Assembly: GCF_001424985.1 (NCBI RefSeq)
Contig: NZ_LMDA01000002.1
Location: 12,471 to 76,470, forward strand
DNA from: Rhizobium sp. Root1212
GTDB taxonomy: Bacteria > Pseudomonadota > Alphaproteobacteria > Rhizobiales > Rhizobiaceae
Length of the DNA: 64,000 bases
Direction of reading: 5' to 3'
The notes beneath the pieces are model-generated. The model was given only the letters and a program-made list of their open reading frames with translations, was not told the origin of the DNA and ran no database searches. A program made the translations under genes and the position numbers. Positions 18,020 to 25,809 of this stretch are shown here, in pieces; position 1 is the first letter of the stretch, and every line of letters begins with the position of its first letter.

Positions 18020-18694
18020 TCAGTTCGGTTTCCTTGCGCTCTGCGGGGAATAGAAGAAACTGATCAAGAGCAGCAGAAGCGCTGGCAGCAGCATACCGGC
18101 AACGCCCACGGTGACCTGCGCAAGGGCGCCGGCGGCACAGCCGAACACGAAACCGAGCACCAGAATGATCGAGGCCAGCGACTGCGCCCGTTCTTCCGGC
18201 TTTTCGGCATAGCCGATCAGGCGGCGGGCGGCAGCGACGGCGAGCCCGGCGATGTTGCCCGTCATCAGTGAGAACGGAGGTCCGAGACGAGGATCGAGGC
18301 GTTCGATGGCCGTCAGCATGCCCATCGCGACAACGGCGAGCAGCGCACAGGCGGAGACCGGCCCAGCATTGAAGATCGCCAGCAAAGCGGACACCGCGAA
18401 AGCGATGGCAGCGATGACGATCGTGCAGATCGTCGCGCGTTCCAACGGCTTGATCGAGGCGACCATAATAGCCGCCAGCCCTGCGCCGATCATGAACAGT
18501 GGGAAGGTCATGATCTGCAGGCCGTGCAGCCATCCCTTTTCATGACCGGCCATGCCGAGCCCGAGCAGCACGATGTTGCCGGTGACCAGCCCGACGAACA
18601 GGCCGCCCAGATGGATGAAGAACAGCGCATCCGCAAAGCCGGATACGAAGGCCAGCACCAGTGAATTGGTCTTTCCGCGCAGTATGGTCAGCAT
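18020..18694 (-). CDS. YoaK/DUF1275 family membrane protein
   Basis: A 224-residue hydrophobic protein with about six membrane segments. It has the family opening GFADALFFIHLGGLFVGLVTGN and a second conserved G-N-I motif (PFSLMTGNIAGLAVAA). The family is of unknown function; transport of a small metabolite is often presumed. AAGGAGG lies upstream of the ATG. It is followed 28 bases upstream on the same strand by the XapX gene, so the two may be co-transcribed. Confidence 0.85.
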   Translation of the reverse strand: MLTILRGKTNSLVLAFVSGFADALFFIHLGGLFVGLVTGNIVLLGLGMAGHEKGWLHGLQIMTFPLFMIGAGLAAIMVASIKPLERATICTIVIAAIAFAVSALLAIFNAGPVSACALLAVVAMGMLTAIERLDPRLGPPFSLMTGNIAGLAVAAARRLIGYAEKPEERAQSLASIILVLGFVFGCAAGALAQVTVGVAGMLLPALLLLLISFFYSPQSARKPN

Positions 18695-18722
18695 GGACGT
18701 GCCTCCTTGGCAATCGCGTTTA

Positions 18723-18998
18723 TCAGCTCTTGTGCTTGGATAGATCGGAGACCTCGGCCCCGCGCCGGCCCGGAAGTTGCCCGAAGACGTGGGCGACGGA
18801 GTTGGCCTTGTCGCAGGCGGCGGCAGAGGCCGTACCCGATATCAACTGCTTGCCGACGGGGATCATCTGTTCGCCGAGGAGTATGCCGAGCAACCCTATC
18901 AGCGCCACGACCGGCGGCGCGGGCGAGCGCACATTGAGAAGGCTGTAGATGACGCCGACCAGAAGTCCGGCGCCCAGCGATGCGAGATAAAGTTTCAT
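18723..18998 (-). CDS. XapX domain small membrane protein
   Basis: A 91-residue protein with two membrane segments (YLASLGAGLLVGVIYSLL and PPVVALIGLLGILLGEQ). The V-R-S-P-A-P-P-x-V-A-L-x-G-L-L-G core defines the XapX (DUF1427) family. GGAGGATAA precedes the ATG. Function unknown; in rhizobia it is often next to transport or stress genes, and here it is first in a two-gene unit with the DUF1275 protein. Confidence 0.85.
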   Translation of the reverse strand: MKLYLASLGAGLLVGVIYSLLNVRSPAPPVVALIGLLGILLGEQMIPVGKQLISGTASAAACDKANSVAHVFGQLPGRRGAEVSDLSKHKS

Positions 18999-19167
18999 GG
19001 GTTATCCTCCTGATGAGCGATGAACGGTGTCGCTGGCGACAGGAGTAGTGGATTTGGTGGAGTCGATGAATTGCAACAATATTGGCGATTGAATTGCGAA
19101 TATCGAAATAATGAAAGGGGCGTCGACGAGACGTCGGATTTTGGAGAAAAACCCGGTTTTACTACAT

Positions 19168-19197
19168 AAAAAAGCCGCGGCGAAGCTGCGGCTTTTT
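19168..19197. terminator. Bidirectional rho-independent terminator
   Basis: AAAAAGCCGC / GCGGCTTTTT stem (19169-19178, 19188-19197), giving a GC-rich stem flanked by A- and T-runs. It ends the CoA-transferase operon (minus strand) just beyond the stop at 19219. Confidence 0.85.
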
Positions 19198-19218
19198 ACC
19201 GGTTCGGGCGGCTGTGGA

Positions 19219-19893
19219 TCAGGCGTCCACGGCAAGCGCCGGCGAAACGACAATGTCGGTGCCGGTCGCGGCGCGGACCTCTTCGAGCGTCACGCCATCG
19301 GCGAGTTCAAGCACTTCGAACACCGGGCTCTCACCGCGAAGTGGCCTGAAGACGCCGAGGTCGGTGATGACCAGGCCGACGACGCCCTGACCCGTCAGGG
19401 GCAGCGAGCATTTGGCGATCAGCTTCGGCTGCACGGCGCCGGTCTTGTCCTTGGCGACATGCTCCATGACCACGACGACGCGCTTGACGCCGGCTACGAG
19501 GTCCATCGCGCCGCCCATGCCCTTGACCATCTTGCCGGGGATCATCCAGTTGGCGAGGTCGCCGTTTGCCGCTACCTCCATCGCGCCGAGGATCGACAGG
19601 TCGATATGGCCGCCGCGGATCATCGCAAAGCTGTCGGCGGAAGAAAAGAAGCTCGTCGTCGGCAGCATGGTGATGGTCTGCTTGCCGGCATTGATCAGGT
19701 CCGCGTCCTCCTCGCCCTCGAAGGGAAACGGCCCCATGCCGAGCATGCCGTTTTCGGATTGAAGCTGCACGCTGATGCCCGGCGCAATGTGGTTGGCAAC
19801 CAGCGTCGGGATGCCGATGCCGAGGTTGACGTAGAAACCGTCCTGCAGTTCCTTGGCGGCGCGTGCCGCCATTTGATCGCGAGTCCATGCCAT
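19219..19893 (-). CDS. scoB: 3-oxoacid CoA-transferase, beta subunit
   Basis: The 224-residue protein starts at ATG 19893 (AGGAGAA upstream). It carries the catalytic glutamate segment LQSENGMLGMGPFP (Glu ~50) and the conserved GGHIDLSILGAMEV and GKMVKGMGGAMDLV motifs of the SCOT/PcaJ family. With the alpha subunit it moves CoA from succinyl-CoA to a 3-oxoacid. The operon context (enol-lactonase; maleylacetate reductase nearby) favours 3-oxoadipate as acceptor, though sequence alone resembles acetoacetate transferases (ScoB) as much as PcaJ. It is the last gene of its operon. Confidence 0.92.
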   Translation of the reverse strand: MAWTRDQMAARAAKELQDGFYVNLGIGIPTLVANHIAPGISVQLQSENGMLGMGPFPFEGEEDADLINAGKQTITMLPTTSFFSSADSFAMIRGGHIDLSILGAMEVAANGDLANWMIPGKMVKGMGGAMDLVAGVKRVVVVMEHVAKDKTGAVQPKLIAKCSLPLTGQGVVGLVITDLGVFRPLRGESPVFEVLELADGVTLEEVRAATGTDIVVSPALAVDA

Positions 19894-19910
19894 GAATTGG
19901 TTCTCCTGGA

Positions 19911-20008
19911 GCATTTCCGGCAAGAGCGTGAAACGGTCTTGCGTCTGGAAATGCGATAAAACAAAGGGTAGAGCGATTTCGCGTTTCGAAGAAAAGCGGA
20001 AACGCTCT
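19911..20008. repeat. Palindromic intergenic element between scoA and scoB
   Basis: GCATTTCC / GGAAATGC (19911-19918, 19947-19954) and AGAGCG / CGCTCT (19970-19975, 20003-20008) form two stems, typical of rhizobial mosaic elements. It overlaps the scoA stop codon. In the transcript it could stabilise or separate the two messages. Confidence 0.7.
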
Positions 20009-20714
20009 ATGCCGCCGTCCGCGGCCTGGTCGTGCGCTGCTCGATGCGCTTTTCAGGGTTGGCGACGTGAACGATGCGATCGACATAGATGCCGGGCGTG
20101 TGGATCGCATCGGGGTTCAGTTCGCCGGCCGCCACAAGATGCTCGACCTCGACGACCGTAAAGTCCGCGGCGGTGGCCATCATCGGGTTGAAGTTGCGGG
20201 CGGTGTAGCGATAGATCAGGTTACCTTCGGTATCGCCCTGATAGGCGTGCACGATGGCGAGATCGCCGCGCAGGCCCCGTTCCATCACATAGGTTTCGCC
20301 GTCGAATTCACGGATTTCCTTGCCGTCGGCGACAATGGTGCCGACGCCGGTGCGGGTGAAGAAGGCTGGAATACCGGCGCCGCCGGCGCGGATGCGCTCG
20401 GCCAGCGTGCCCTGCGGGGTGAATTCGAGTTCCAACTCGCCGGCCAGATACTGCGTCGCAAAGGTCTTGTTCTCTCCGACGTAGGAAGAGACCATCTTGC
20501 GGATCTGGCGCGTTTCCAGAAGGATGCCGAGGCCGACCCCATCGACGCCGGCATTGTTGGAGATCACGGTCAGGCCGGTGACGCCGGCTTCGCGGATCGC
20601 CAGGATCAGGGTTTCCGGAATACCGCACAGGCCGAAGCCGCCCGAAAGGATCGTCATGCCGTTCTTGAGGCGACCGGCCAGGGCCTCGGTCGCGCTGCTC
20701 ATTACCTTCTTCAC
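20007..20714 (-). CDS. scoA: 3-oxoacid CoA-transferase, alpha subunit
   Basis: A 235-residue protein with the family's glycine-rich SGGFGLCGIPE motif (~residue 25), SSYVGENKTF and ELEFTPQGTLAERIRAGGAG, ending in the HTPGIYVDRIV signature. It is the alpha (CoA-binding) subunit of a SCOT-type transferase. A 113-base gap containing a palindromic element separates it from scoB. It follows the gamma-carbonic-anhydrase-like gene by 29 bases, so both probably belong to the MarR-led operon. See scoB for the substrate question. Confidence 0.92.
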   Translation of the reverse strand: MKKVMSSATEALAGRLKNGMTILSGGFGLCGIPETLILAIREAGVTGLTVISNNAGVDGVGLGILLETRQIRKMVSSYVGENKTFATQYLAGELELEFTPQGTLAERIRAGGAGIPAFFTRTGVGTIVADGKEIREFDGETYVMERGLRGDLAIVHAYQGDTEGNLIYRYTARNFNPMMATAADFTVVEVEHLVAAGELNPDAIHTPGIYVDRIVHVANPEKRIEQRTTRPRTAA

Positions 20715-20743
20715 ACTTCTACTCCCTTTAAACGGCGCAGCCG

Positions 20744-21148
20744 CTATGCGTTTGAGACGAGATGGTCGCGATACCGGACCGCGTTGTTGACGTAGCGCCC
20801 GGCCGGGGCTTTCAGACGCTCCGCCTCCTCGGGCAGGAACGTCTTCATGAGCTTTGCCGGCGGGCCGAGGATTATCGAATGGGGCGGAAGCGGCTTTCTT
20901 TCCGTGAGCTGGGCCTCCTCCCCGATGGCAAGCGGAAAACCCGAATCGGTATGGAGGGCCGCGTCATCCGGTGTCTTGCTGCGAGCGCCGAGGCCGATCA
21001 AATCAGTGTCTCCGTGCAAGACGGTACCAAACCGCACTCCCCTGCCCTTTCCGATGCGGACCTTGCCGATGACCTGGGTATCCGGCGCGATCCATCCCGG
21101 CGCATCATGAAGGACCGGCTTCCCGTCTTCAAGATCGTGGAGGGGCAT
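20744..21148 (-). pseudogene. Gamma-carbonic anhydrase-like protein with internal deletion
   Basis: The 134-residue frame begins like a normal left-handed beta-helix hexapeptide protein (GWIAPDTQVIGKVRIGKG, RFGTVLHGDTDLIGLGARS, ALHTDSGFPLAIGEE) and ends like one (SIILGPPAKLMKTF plus C-terminal helix). The middle turns, about 40-45 residues that normally carry the metal-binding G-H-x-x-x-L-H-G-C region, are missing, and the joint stays in frame. Two of the three zinc histidines should therefore be absent, so catalysis is unlikely. The start is placed at ATG 21148. It sits between pcaD and scoA in the operon, a position where intact paralogues may assist CoA-ester steps. Confidence 0.65.
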
Positions 21149-21283
21149 TTTACACTCACCAGGGACCAGGAGCCTCCAGACCTTCGAATTGACCTGGAGC
21201 ATTACCGCCGTATCGAGATCTTCGGCCGTCTCGGTATCGGCGAGCGGACTGCCGGCAAGCTCGTGGATGCGATTGGCCTTGCT

Positions 21284-22096
21284 TCAGGCGTGCAGCTTTC
21301 CTCGGGCGGGAAGGGTATCGATGAAGGCGCGGATCATTTCGGTCAGCGTTTCCGGCTGCTCGACGCAGGGGATATGCCCGGCATCTTTGATGATCTCGTA
21401 ACGTGCGCCATGAATGAGCTTCGCCATGGAAAGCACGAGATCAGGCGGCGTGGAACCGTCCTGATCGCCGACAACGCAGAGCGTGGGCACGGCGATGCGC
21501 TTCGTCGATTCGGTGAAGTCGGCATCGCGCAACGCCGCACAGGTGGCGGCATAGCCGACGGCGGACTGGCGTGTCAGCATGTTGCGATAACCGTGATAGG
21601 CGGCATTTTCCGGGCGGCGAAAAGCGGGGGTGAACCAGCGCTCCATGATGCCGTCTGCAAGGCTCTCGATGCCCTTGGTCTCGACGCTTTCGATACGAGC
21701 GTTCCAGAGATCCGGGGTACCGATCTTGTGGGCGGTATCGCAGAGCACAAGGGCCTTGACGAGATCCGGCCGCCGGGCCTCCAGCCCCTGTGCGATCATG
21801 CCGCCGACCGAGAGGCCGCAGATCAAGGCATCCTTGACGTTCAACCGGTCGAGCAGGGCGGCGAGATCGCGCACGTGATCGTCCATGGAATAGGGCACCT
21901 GGCCGAGATCGGAGAGACCGTGGCCGCGCTTGTCATAGGCAAGGATCGGAAAATCACCGGCAAGGCGCACGATGACGTCGCGCCAGATGCGAAAATCCGC
22001 GCCGAGGGAATTGACGAAGACGAGAACTGGTCTTCCGGCGGGGCCGCCGATCAGTTGGTGATGCAGGATCACGTCGTTGACGGTAGCGAATTGCAC
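21284..22096 (-). CDS. pcaD: 3-oxoadipate enol-lactonase (PcaD-like alpha/beta hydrolase)
   Basis: A 270-residue cytoplasmic alpha/beta hydrolase with the nucleophile elbow CGLSVGGMIAQ (Ser ~105), an early VFVNSLGADFRIWRD oxyanion region, acid in GDQDGSTPP and His in DAGHIPCVEQPE, all characteristic of PcaD. It hydrolyses 3-oxoadipate enol-lactone to 3-oxoadipate. GTG 22096 is chosen because AGGAGGAGACAC lies directly before it. It is second in the MarR-led operon, feeding the CoA-transferase encoded downstream. Confidence 0.88.
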   Translation of the reverse strand: MQFATVNDVILHHQLIGGPAGRPVLVFVNSLGADFRIWRDVIVRLAGDFPILAYDKRGHGLSDLGQVPYSMDDHVRDLAALLDRLNVKDALICGLSVGGMIAQGLEARRPDLVKALVLCDTAHKIGTPDLWNARIESVETKGIESLADGIMERWFTPAFRRPENAAYHGYRNMLTRQSAVGYAATCAALRDADFTESTKRIAVPTLCVVGDQDGSTPPDLVLSMAKLIHGARYEIIKDAGHIPCVEQPETLTEMIRAFIDTLPARGKLHA

Positions 22097-22174
22097 GTGT
22101 GTCTCCTCCTGTTGCCGCAGATTGGGCTGCAATCCGGTGGGTCGTCCTCACCGAACGGCGGCAACCGATCTCTT

Positions 22175-22621
22175 TCAGGTTTTTGCCGGCGCGGTCAGCG
22201 CTTCGCGCAGTTTCTGGATACGGGCATTGAGATCGATGATCTGCTCGACCCTCATGCCGGAGCGCTTGAGCAGCGTATCGGTCAGGCAGCCCGTCTGCGC
22301 CTGCAGGCCCCTGCCCTTGTCGGTCAAATGTACGCCGACCAGCCGCTCGTCTACCGTCGAGCGCAGCCGGGTGACGAAGCCTGCCTGTTCCAGCCGCTTG
22401 ACCAGCGGCGTGATCGTGCTCGGCTCAAGCGCAAGGCGATCGGCGATCGCCGAGATCGTCTGACCGTCCCCTTCCCACAACGTGCTCAGCACCAGATATT
22501 GCGGATAGGTGATGCCGAGCGCGTCGAGCATCGGCTTGTAGGTGCGGTTGATGGCGATGCTCGTGCCATAAAGCGAGAAGCACAACTGGCTGTCGAGGGG
22601 GATCGGCTGGAAGTCGGACAT
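22175..22621 (-). CDS. OhrR-type MarR regulator (redox/electrophile sensing)
   Basis: The 148-residue protein matches the OhrR branch of MarR: LDSQLCFSLYGTS with the reactive cysteine at position 14, YKPMLDALGITYPQYLVLSTLWE, winged helix (LEPSTITPLVKRLEQAGFV, STVDERLVGVHLTDKG), and a second cysteine at 112 that could form the intersubunit disulfide of two-Cys OhrR proteins. ATG 22621 is chosen for its AAGGAA site. A TATCGCGATA palindrome lies 48 bases upstream. No ohr peroxidase gene is nearby; its operon encodes aromatic-acid enzymes. Sensing quinones or hydroperoxides made during hydroquinone catabolism is a plausible role. Confidence 0.88.
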   Translation of the reverse strand: MSDFQPIPLDSQLCFSLYGTSIAINRTYKPMLDALGITYPQYLVLSTLWEGDGQTISAIADRLALEPSTITPLVKRLEQAGFVTRLRSTVDERLVGVHLTDKGRGLQAQTGCLTDTLLKRSGMRVEQIIDLNARIQKLREALTAPAKT

Positions 22622-22656
22622 CGAGAGTTCCTTGTCGTCGTTTCGGCGTATCATGT

Positions 22657-22682
22657 CACAAAAACAGATATCGCGATAAAAA
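22657..22682. promoter_or_regulatory. TATCGCGATA operator upstream of the MarR operon
   Basis: Perfect palindrome at 22669-22678 within CACAAAAACAGATATCGCGA, matching the site at 17080-17099 over about 20 bases. Position fits autorepression of the MarR-pcaD-scoAB operon. Confidence 0.8.
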
Positions 22683-22743
22683 ATATCCGAACAAGGATGT
22701 GATTGTCGATGCCTCCTCCCCTGCCCTCCTCCGGAAAGCCGGT

Positions 22744-23145
22744 CTATGAGGCCAAAAGCTGGGCCGCCCGCCCCTGCTCTTTCAGGAGTTTGACGGCCTG
22801 CTTGTCGAAGGAGACGAAGATTTCGCCGCCGAGCCAGTCGCCTTCATAGGCGATGATGCCGTCGGCAAAATCTCCACCGGCTTCCAGAAGCCAAAGGCCG
22901 GCTTCGGCTGCGGGCCGGTTGACAACGACATTATCGGTATCCAGCAAGGCGCGGATCGCCGTCACGATGTCGGTCGTGCTGAAACCATACACACGGCGCA
23001 GTACCCAAACGAATTCGCACAAGCAGGGCAAGGGAACCGCGATCATCGAGGCTTGTCTCAACAGATCGCCGGCGAGGCCTGCCTGCGCCGGATCGTCGTG
23101 CACCACGGCGCGCACGAGAACGTTGGTATCGACGGTGATCTTCAC
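22744..23145 (-). CDS. vapC: PIN-domain toxin (VapC-like ribonuclease)
   Basis: A 133-residue PIN protein with the expected acidic residues: Asp in ITVDTNVLVR (~5), Glu in CEFVWVL (~43), Asp in GGDFADGIIAYEG (~95) and Asp in FVSFDKQAV (~114). It is predicted to cleave RNA when not bound by its antitoxin. Its ATG overlaps the antitoxin stop by 4 bases, so translation is coupled. Toxin-antitoxin pairs commonly stabilise secondary replicons; this one sits about 5 kb from repABC. Confidence 0.9.
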   Translation of the reverse strand: MKITVDTNVLVRAVVHDDPAQAGLAGDLLRQASMIAVPLPCLCEFVWVLRRVYGFSTTDIVTAIRALLDTDNVVVNRPAAEAGLWLLEAGGDFADGIIAYEGDWLGGEIFVSFDKQAVKLLKEQGRAAQLLAS

Positions 23146-23393
23146 TTTTTGCCGACCCAGCCGGCCGCCGCAGCTTCATCGATCTCTTCGAGCGTAGCGA
23201 CTTTCCCCGTCTTGCCGGCAAGCCGGCCGAGGAATCCGTCGATCTTGCCGGTGGGCCGCACGGCTTTGACCCGCAGTTCGCCACCCGGTAGTTTGTCGAA
23301 TTCAATCCGCTCCCCCGGCTTGACGCCAAGATGTGCGAGCAGATCCCGCTTCAGGGTAATCTGACCTTTCTTGGTCACCGAGAGTGAGGGCAT
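23142..23393 (-). CDS. vapB: AbrB/SpoVT-type antitoxin (VapB-like)
   Basis: An 83-residue protein starting MPSLSVTKKGQITLKRDLL, the swapped-hairpin AbrB DNA-binding fold, followed by LGVKPGERIEFDKLPGGEL and a C-terminal toxin-binding tail (KIDGFLGRLAGKTG...). The start is ATG 23393 with AGGAGAC upstream, 18 codons inside the longest frame. It is expected to neutralise the PIN toxin and autorepress the operon through the AT-rich region at 23400-23440. Confidence 0.9.
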   Translation of the reverse strand: MPSLSVTKKGQITLKRDLLAHLGVKPGERIEFDKLPGGELRVKAVRPTGKIDGFLGRLAGKTGKVATLEEIDEAAAAGWVGKK

Positions 23394-23474
23394 GGGGGTC
23401 TCCTGATGTATATACCCTAATGTAATTGAAATATTGCTTACCTTCAAGCTTCCTATGCGACAAAAGACGGGACT

Positions 23475-24683
23475 TCAAGGGCGATGCCTGGCAGTTTGCC
23501 GGGCTAAGAACCGGACGATCAAGGCGACGACGGCGAGAAAACCGCCGAGAACGCTGACGCCGAACCAACCGGCCAGACTCCAGGCCTGGGTTGCAAGCGC
23601 CGCGCCCGCGGCTCCGCCGAGAAACATCGCCGTCATGAAGATCGTGTTGAGGCGGCTGCGGGCTTCGGGGTCGAGCGCATAGACGATGTGCTGGTTCGAA
23701 ACGAGGGCGCCCTGGATACCGAAATCGAGAACGATCACGCCGATCACGAGCGCAGCAAGCGAAGCCCAGACCCCGAAGATGACCCATGCCACGATAGTCA
23801 GCACTGCGCCAAGCCAGACGACGAAATGTGGGCCGCGGCGATCCGCGATCCGGCCGGCAAGCGGCGCGGCGAACACACCCACGGCGCCGACAACGCCGAA
23901 GAGACCGGCGACATCCGAGCCGAGATTGAACTGCGGCGTCTGCAAGTAGAGCGCAAGGATCGTCCAGAAGGCGGTGAACGAGCCGAACAAAGCAGCCTGC
24001 ATCAGCGCAGCCGTGCGTAGTGCCGGCTCCCGCCGCCACAGATGGACAAGCGAGCGCAGCGCCGTGCCATAGGGCATGCGCGATGTCGGGTGATGACCGG
24101 GCAGGGCGAGCGCCATCAGCCCCGCAGCAAGAAGCGCCAGCGGTACGCCGATCCAGAACATATCCCGCCAGCCTGCATGGGCTGCGACGAAGCCAGAGAG
24201 CGTGCGGCTGAACAGAATGCCGGAAAGTACACCCGCCATGACCGTACCGATAGTCGAGCCGCGCTTTTCGGGCGCGGCGAGCGACGCGGAGAAGGGCACG
24301 ATCTGTTGGGCGACGGTTGCACTGGCGCCGACGATCAGCGAAGCCAGAACCAGCGACCAGGCCGTCGGCGCGACGGCGGCAATCGCGAGCGCCCCGGCCA
24401 AGAGGATGAACTGGCCAATGATGAGCTTACGGCGATGCACGATATCACCGAGCGGCAGCAGGAAGAGCAGGCCGAGCGCATAACCGAGCTGCGTCGCGGT
24501 CGGGATATAGCCGGTGACCGGCTGATGGCGGAACTCATTCTCGATAATGCCGAGCATCGGCTGGTTGTAATAAATGTTTGCGACGGCAATGCCGGCTGCT
24601 GTCGCCATGGCGAAGAGCGCGGCCTTGCCAAGTTCCTGGCTCTCGCCCTGTGCTTTTGCGGGGTTCATGCCTGATGTGTCCAT
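23475..24683 (-). CDS. MFS transporter (drug/aromatic efflux type)
   Basis: A 402-residue protein with 12 predicted membrane segments. It has a conserved first-loop region (GYALGLLFLLPLGDIVHRRKLI) and the motif-C-like VMAGVLSGILFSRTLSGF in segment 5, typical of the DHA1/YnfM-like exporter subgroup. It is divergent from a LysR gene with a 100-base intergenic region, the usual arrangement for a substrate-induced exporter. Its substrate cannot be read from sequence. Confidence 0.88.
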   Translation of the reverse strand: MDTSGMNPAKAQGESQELGKAALFAMATAAGIAVANIYYNQPMLGIIENEFRHQPVTGYIPTATQLGYALGLLFLLPLGDIVHRRKLIIGQFILLAGALAIAAVAPTAWSLVLASLIVGASATVAQQIVPFSASLAAPEKRGSTIGTVMAGVLSGILFSRTLSGFVAAHAGWRDMFWIGVPLALLAAGLMALALPGHHPTSRMPYGTALRSLVHLWRREPALRTAALMQAALFGSFTAFWTILALYLQTPQFNLGSDVAGLFGVVGAVGVFAAPLAGRIADRRGPHFVVWLGAVLTIVAWVIFGVWASLAALVIGVIVLDFGIQGALVSNQHIVYALDPEARSRLNTIFMTAMFLGGAAGAALATQAWSLAGWFGVSVLGGFLAVVALIVRFLARQTARHRP

Positions 24684-24786
24684 GATCGTCGCCTTTCCGG
24701 TTGAAGGAATGCGGACGGGATAGCATTTTCTCCAAATATGATTTAGTGATGCAAAATGATCGGTCTATATAACGATTTAGGATATA

Positions 24787-25680
24787 ATGAATACGGATGA
24801 TGTCCTGGTCTTCACTGCCGCCGTCGCGGGCGGAAGTCTGGCCGCTGCCGGGCGCCGTCTCGGCCTGACCCCGATGGTGGCGACGCGTCGGCTCGCCGCC
24901 CTGGAGGCGGCACTCGGTGTCAGGTTGCTGCACCGCACGACGCGCTCCCTGTCGCTGACGCCCGAGGGCGAGACTTTTCTACCTTTCGCCGAGGCGCTAG
25001 TGGAAAACCAGACGGCAGCGATGGCCCGGCTGCGCTCTGAAAGCCAAGGGGCGGCCGGGCTTTTGCGCGTCTCGGTGCCGATCTCCTTCGGGGTGAAATT
25101 CGTCATGCCCTTTGTGCCGTCGCTGCTACGGGACAATCCGGAACTGCGAATCTCCATGGATATGACCGACAGCCTTCCCGATCTCGTCGCGACGGGAACG
25201 GATCTGGCGATCCGCATCGCGCGGCTGCGCGACAGCAGCCTGATCGCCCAGAAGCTTGCCGCCAATCCGCGCATGCTGGTGGCTAGCCCTGACTATGTTG
25301 CGCGCCGCGGTCGGCCGCGCGTGGTCGGTGATCTCGCCAGCCATGATTGCCTTGCGCTTGGCAGCGCCACCCATTGGACCTTCCAGTCACCGGATGGAGA
25401 GCGTCACGCGCGGCTGAACGTCCGGCTTTCCTGTAGCAGCATCGCTGGCTGTCATGCCGCGAGCCTTGCGGGCGGGGGTATCGCGCTTTTGTCCAATTGG
25501 TATGCTGAAGACGATATCGCTGCCGGGCGGCTGGTGCGCATCGATCTCGATGACGCCCGGCCGGAATCGATCGGCATCTGGGCGGTCTATCCGACGCGGC
25601 AGCTTGTTCTGCCGAAGGTACGGGTGTTCATCGCCGCGTTGCATACGGCGCTGGCTGGCAGCCACAGCCAGGCGGAATGA
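24787..25680 (+). CDS. LysR-family transcriptional regulator
   Basis: The 297-residue regulator has a LysR HTH (DDVLVFTAAVAGGSLAAAGR, LTPMVATRRLAALEAALG, LLHRTTRSLSLTPEG) and a CrgA-like effector domain (LLRVSVPISFGVKFVMPFVP). It is divergent from the MFS transporter gene and is its likely regulator. The ATG at 24787 sits 7 bases after an AGGATATA stretch. Confidence 0.9.
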   Translation: MNTDDVLVFTAAVAGGSLAAAGRRLGLTPMVATRRLAALEAALGVRLLHRTTRSLSLTPEGETFLPFAEALVENQTAAMARLRSESQGAAGLLRVSVPISFGVKFVMPFVPSLLRDNPELRISMDMTDSLPDLVATGTDLAIRIARLRDSSLIAQKLAANPRMLVASPDYVARRGRPRVVGDLASHDCLALGSATHWTFQSPDGERHARLNVRLSCSSIAGCHAASLAGGGIALLSNWYAEDDIAAGRLVRIDLDDARPESIGIWAVYPTRQLVLPKVRVFIAALHTALAGSHSQAE

Positions 25681-25809
25681 CAGACGCGATTATCGGTCCC
25701 CTCCCCCAAGTCTTTTCGACGATCATGGGGCAGGCCCACTTTGTCGGGCGCGGGCACAGCCTGTAATGATGCTTTCGTATCAGCAGGGTTGCGGTGAGCG
25801 GCTCCGCGC

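Noticed and set aside
22657-22682. Palindrome near the MarR gene considered as part of the toxin-antitoxin promoter
   Set aside because: The vapBC genes are transcribed from 23.4 kb on the same strand and end at 22744; position and the matching copy at 17.1 kb tie it to the MarR regulon.
20762-22702. 646-codon plus-strand frame antisense to the pcaD/MarR operon
   Set aside because: Fully overlaps three recognisable minus-strand genes; no family motifs.
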